NCBI RefSeq assembly: GCF_900109295.1
Contig: NZ_FOIZ01000001.1
Span: forward strand, 1,488,001 to 1,552,000
From: Cognatiyoonia koreensis
Lineage (GTDB): Bacteria > Pseudomonadota > Alphaproteobacteria > Rhodobacterales > Rhodobacteraceae
DNA length: 64,000 nt
Direction of reading: 5' to 3'
Position numbers and translations under genes: made by a program. Position 1 is the first letter of the stretch; each line of letters begins with the position of its first letter. Below are positions 61,778-64,000 of this stretch, piece by piece. The notes beneath the pieces were generated by a model that had not been told where the DNA came from, ran no database searches, and was given only the letters and a program-made list of their open reading frames with translations.

Positions 61778-62047
61778 TCACATACCCAAAGCTGATTTGT
61801 ACATGTCCAAGACGGCTTCTTCTTCTGCCAGATCATTGGCGTCACGCTTTCGGATGGCGATCACCTTGCGCAGGACCTTGGTGTCGTAGCCGCGCCCTTT
61901 GGCTTCGGCCATCACCTCTTTCTGGACATCGGCAATATCTTTCTTTTCGGCTTCCAGACGTTCGAACCGTTCGACAAACTGGCGCAATTCCTGCCCCGCA
62001 ACGGTGAGTGTGCTTTCGCTGCCCGCGTTGGTTGCTTCGTCGGTCAT
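61778..62047 (-). CDS. gapR: GapR (DUF2312) nucleoid-associated protein
   Basis: 89 residues from the ATG after AGGAG at 62047: [50 protein letters not shown], the conserved GapR helical core. GapR forms a clamp on overtwisted DNA ahead of replication forks in alphaproteobacteria. The N-terminal 17 residues are variable, as is usual. Confidence 0.93.
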   Translation of the reverse strand: MTDEATNAGSESTLTVAGQELRQFVERFERLEAEKKDIADVQKEVMAEAKGRGYDTKVLRKVIAIRKRDANDLAEEEAVLDMYKSALGM

Positions 62048-62153
62048 TTGGGTTCTCCTCTGGTGTGCTCGGTCGTGTCCTAGCGGCCCTACGCAAACCT
62101 TGCAAGCAAGTCCCGCGGACGTTAGGCCAGCAACACGAGATGCGGGGTAGGAC

Positions 62154-62369
62154 ATGGATGTTTTGATTTGGATCGGCGCAGGGCTGACAGTACTCGGACT
62201 GGCCGGAATCATCTATTCTATGGTTCTGGTGACCATGGCAAAGCGCGCAAACCTATCGGATGAAGACATGCGCACGAGGCTTGGCAAGATACTGCCATTG
62301 AACCTCGGCACGCTTTTCCTGTCGATGATTGGGCTGATGATGGTGATCGTCGGCCTGATGCTTGGCTAA
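62154..62369 (+). CDS. Hypothetical two-helix membrane protein
   Basis: 71 residues: a first helix [23 protein letters not shown], a basic cytoplasmic loop ([19 protein letters not shown]) and a second helix [19 protein letters not shown]. The pattern is conserved-looking in length and charge, but I cannot give a function. It diverges from gapR, and its stop overlaps the repressor stop by four bases on the opposite strand. Confidence 0.72.
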   Translation: MDVLIWIGAGLTVLGLAGIIYSMVLVTMAKRANLSDEDMRTRLGKILPLNLGTLFLSMIGLMMVIVGLMLG

Positions 62370-62686
62370 GACTCTGGGCAGAACACTTCGTACAGCCGCT
62401 CAAGCACGGGGCGCACGCGCGGATCGGACAGCCGATACCTCTTGACCCGTCCTTCGCGTTCAAAGGTGACAAGTCCTTCGCCACGCAACCGGGCAAGCTG
62501 GCTTGAAACATATGATTGCGGCGCATTGAGTGCCGCCTCCAGCTCTCCGACCGTTTTGTCTCCAGGTACAAGCGCGCACAAAATACGCAGGCGTGACGGA
62601 TTGGACAGCACCTTCAACATTTCAGCCGCTTCAGCCGCACCGGCATCCATAGGATCTACAGTAAATACATCTCTCATGAACCTCAT
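62366..62686 (-). CDS. SqrR/BigR-type persulfide-sensing ArsR repressor
   Basis: 106 residues with an ArsR winged helix (LSNPSRLRILCALVPGDKTVGELEAAL, QSYVSSQLARLRGEGLVTFEREGRVKRY). C37 and C103 (ILCALV and VFCPES) are 66 residues apart, the spacing of C41 and C107 in SqrR. Polysulfide bridging of the pair relieves repression. It diverges from a persulfide dioxygenase gene with a palindrome between them. An in-frame ATG three codons later (62677) has a better ribosome site. Confidence 0.9.
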   Translation of the reverse strand: MRFMRDVFTVDPMDAGAAEAAEMLKVLSNPSRLRILCALVPGDKTVGELEAALNAPQSYVSSQLARLRGEGLVTFEREGRVKRYRLSDPRVRPVLERLYEVFCPES

Positions 62687-62702
62687 CTAGCAGGAAAAAT
62701 AA

Positions 62703-62724
62703 CACATGCCAATATTGAAATGTG
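62703..62724. promoter_or_regulatory. Palindromic operator between the repressor and the dioxygenase
   Basis: CACAT-GC-CAATATTG-AA-ATGTG: outer arms and an inner 8-bp palindrome, with only the two base pairs between them not matching. The outer half-site spacing (ACAT-N12-type) equals that of the sox sites. Confidence 0.65.
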
Positions 62725-62762
62725 ATTTTAAACGACTAATGTAACACCAAAGGAGATTCGCC

Positions 62763-63626
62763 ATGCATCCAAACGTCAAAGCTTTCTTCGACGACGCGAC
62801 AAACACCGTGTCTTATGTTGTATCCGAACCCGAAGGGTCTGCCTGCGCGATCATCGACTCTGTTTGGGATTACGATCCTGCATCGGGACGGACGGATACA
62901 AGCTCCGCCGATGAAATCATCGCCTACGTGAAAGAAAATGGTCTGCGCACCGAGTGGATACTCGAAAGCCATGTGCACGCAGATCATTTGTCTGCTGCGC
63001 CCTACTTGCAAGAGGCCTTGGGCGGCAAGATCGGAATCGGGACGAATATCACAATCGTGCAGGACACGTTCGGAAAAGTCTTCAATGAGGGGACCCAGTT
63101 TCAGCGGGACGGATCGCAATTCGACGCCCTTTTCAAGGACGGCGACAGCATTCATGTCGGTCAACTGCGTGTCGATGTGATGCATACGCCCGGCCACACG
63201 CCAGCTTGCCTGACTTATGTGATCGGTGACGCTGCTTTCGTGGGCGATACGCTTTTCATGCCTGATTTCGGCACCGCTCGCTGCGACTTTCCCGGTGGTT
63301 CGGCCACGGACCTGTACAACTCGATCCAGAAAATCCTGGCGCTCCCAGACGAAACACGGATTTTCGTCGGTCATGACTACAAGGCTCCAGGTCGTGACGA
63401 TTATGCGTGGGAAACGACAGTGGGCGAGCAAAAGGCTCTTAATGTCCATGTCGGCGCGGGTAAACCGATGGAAGATTTTGTTGCCATGCGCACGCAGCGT
63501 GATGCGACGCTCGGCATGCCGCGGCTGATCCTGCCAAGTATTCAGACCAACATGCGGGCTGGCAAACTGCCGGAACCCGAAGACAACGGCACAAGCTACT
63601 TCAAAGTGCCGATCAACCAGCTTTAG
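62763..63626 (+). CDS. blh: Persulfide dioxygenase-like MBL protein (Blh/ETHE1 type)
   Basis: 287 residues with the MBL metal motif ESHVHADHLSAAPYL, VMHTPGHTPACLTYV, FVGDTLFMPDFGTARCDFPGG and FVGHDYKAPG. DFGTARCDFPGG is the signature of the glyoxalase II-like persulfide dioxygenases (ETHE1, Blh), which oxidise glutathione persulfide to sulfite with one mononuclear iron. It is regulated in other bacteria by BigR, and the divergent BigR-type gene fits. AAAGGAG precedes the ATG. Confidence 0.9.
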   Translation: MHPNVKAFFDDATNTVSYVVSEPEGSACAIIDSVWDYDPASGRTDTSSADEIIAYVKENGLRTEWILESHVHADHLSAAPYLQEALGGKIGIGTNITIVQDTFGKVFNEGTQFQRDGSQFDALFKDGDSIHVGQLRVDVMHTPGHTPACLTYVIGDAAFVGDTLFMPDFGTARCDFPGGSATDLYNSIQKILALPDETRIFVGHDYKAPGRDDYAWETTVGEQKALNVHVGAGKPMEDFVAMRTQRDATLGMPRLILPSIQTNMRAGKLPEPEDNGTSYFKVPINQL

Positions 63627-63636
63627 GACACAACAC

Positions 63637-64000
63637 ATGCAAACGGATTGGTTATGGGGCCTGCTTGGCGGCGGGCTTATTGGATCGGCTGCGGCGCTTT
63701 ATCTGCTCGTTAACGGCCGCATCATGGGCGCGTCAGGGATCATTGGCGGGCTCGTTGACGGATCTGCCAAAGCAGCCTGGGCCGAGCGAGCTGCCTTTCT
63801 TGCCGGACTTTTTATCATACCGGCAGTACTCGCCTACCTCATGGGCGGGTCAGATACGCACCTGACATCAAATGTGGCCGTGATCATCGTCGCAGGTCTT
63901 CTGGTCGGCATCGGAACGCGGGTCGCCAATGGCTGCACAAGCGGACATGGCGTCTGCGGTATCAGCCGGCTGTCCTTGCGGGGCATGGTCGCGACAGTCT
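63637..64000 (+). CDS. YeeE/YedE family transporter, partial at the window edge
   Basis: The open frame from the ATG at 63637 runs to the last base (121 residues visible). Helices [21 protein letters not shown] and [20 protein letters not shown] precede [21 protein letters not shown], the YeeE conserved block with two Cys. It is 10 nt after blh, so it belongs to the same persulfide-responsive unit, as PmpA/PmpB-like transporters do in other Rhodobacteraceae. Confidence 0.88.
   Translation, partial: MQTDWLWGLLGGGLIGSAAALYLLVNGRIMGASGIIGGLVDGSAKAAWAERAAFLAGLFIIPAVLAYLMGGSDTHLTSNVAVIIVAGLLVGIGTRVANGCTSGHGVCGISRLSLRGMVATV

Noticed and set aside
62736..63638. Leftward 300-codon frame opposite blh
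   Set aside because: The rightward strand codes an unmistakable persulfide dioxygenase; the antisense frame is rich in His, Arg and Val from complementary codons.
1..64000. CRISPR array or rRNA operon
   Set aside because: No regularly spaced repeats and no rRNA-like sequence were seen on either strand.

Overview
The window looks like a chromosomal segment of a marine alphaproteobacterium of the Rhodobacteraceae/Roseobacter group. Three things point there: a complete SoxCD-containing thiosulfate-oxidation locus, a PhyR-NepR-EcfG general stress response locus, and GapR with a SqrR/BigR-type persulfide repressor. Both edges cut through genes, an ATP-grasp protein on the left and a YeeE/YedE transporter on the right.

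Layout. (1) 1-14.8 kb: a leftward arginine/lysine/ornithine decarboxylase cluster with an ATP-grasp protein, a nitrilase, a UspA protein, a fused TRAP permease with its TAXI binding protein, and a PuuR-like regulator. Two class III aminotransferases and MgtE follow rightward. It suggests uptake and turnover of an amine or amino acid, with the substrate unknown. (2) 14.8-33.5 kb: the general stress response core (PhyK-like kinase, EcfG, NepR, PhyR) followed by Dps, DUF1328, CsbD, AI-2E, PLDc_N, two MscS channels, small envelope proteins, a TPP enzyme with NADP-glutamate dehydrogenase, DUF2254 and topoisomerase IB. Nine good matches to an EcfG promoter (GGAAC, 16-17 nt, NGTT) and one weak match lie in front of these units, so the block reads as a clustered EcfG regulon. 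(3) 33.5-50.1 kb: soxT-R-S leftward and soxVW, soxXYZA, soxBCDEF rightward, then a DUF302 protein, 5-aminolevulinate synthase, a second YeeE, and two metallo-beta-lactamase-fold proteins leftward. A shared ACATTCA-type site precedes soxS/soxV, soxX, soxB and the metallohydrolase pair, and a related palindrome lies between the second persulfide repressor and its dioxygenase at 62.7 kb.

(4) 50.76-59.09 kb: an integrated element of about 8.3 kb in the 3' end of tRNA-Thr(UGU). It is bounded by a 48-bp direct repeat and carries a tyrosine integrase, an AlpA-like excisionase, a Rep_trans-type replication protein and two cargo genes. The main cargo is a 956-residue protein that joins a PD-(D/E)xK restriction-type nuclease domain, a P-loop NTPase and two C-terminal cold-shock domains, with no methylase or specificity subunit beside it. 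It is the best candidate here for an undescribed anti-phage system. A membrane-anchored staphylococcal-nuclease-like protein lies downstream. (5) 59.1-64 kb: an iron-type ABC permease, a sulfotransferase-like protein without a P-loop, GapR, and the SqrR-like repressor / persulfide dioxygenase / YeeE group.

All calls come from reading the sequence and recognising families; no database search was possible.
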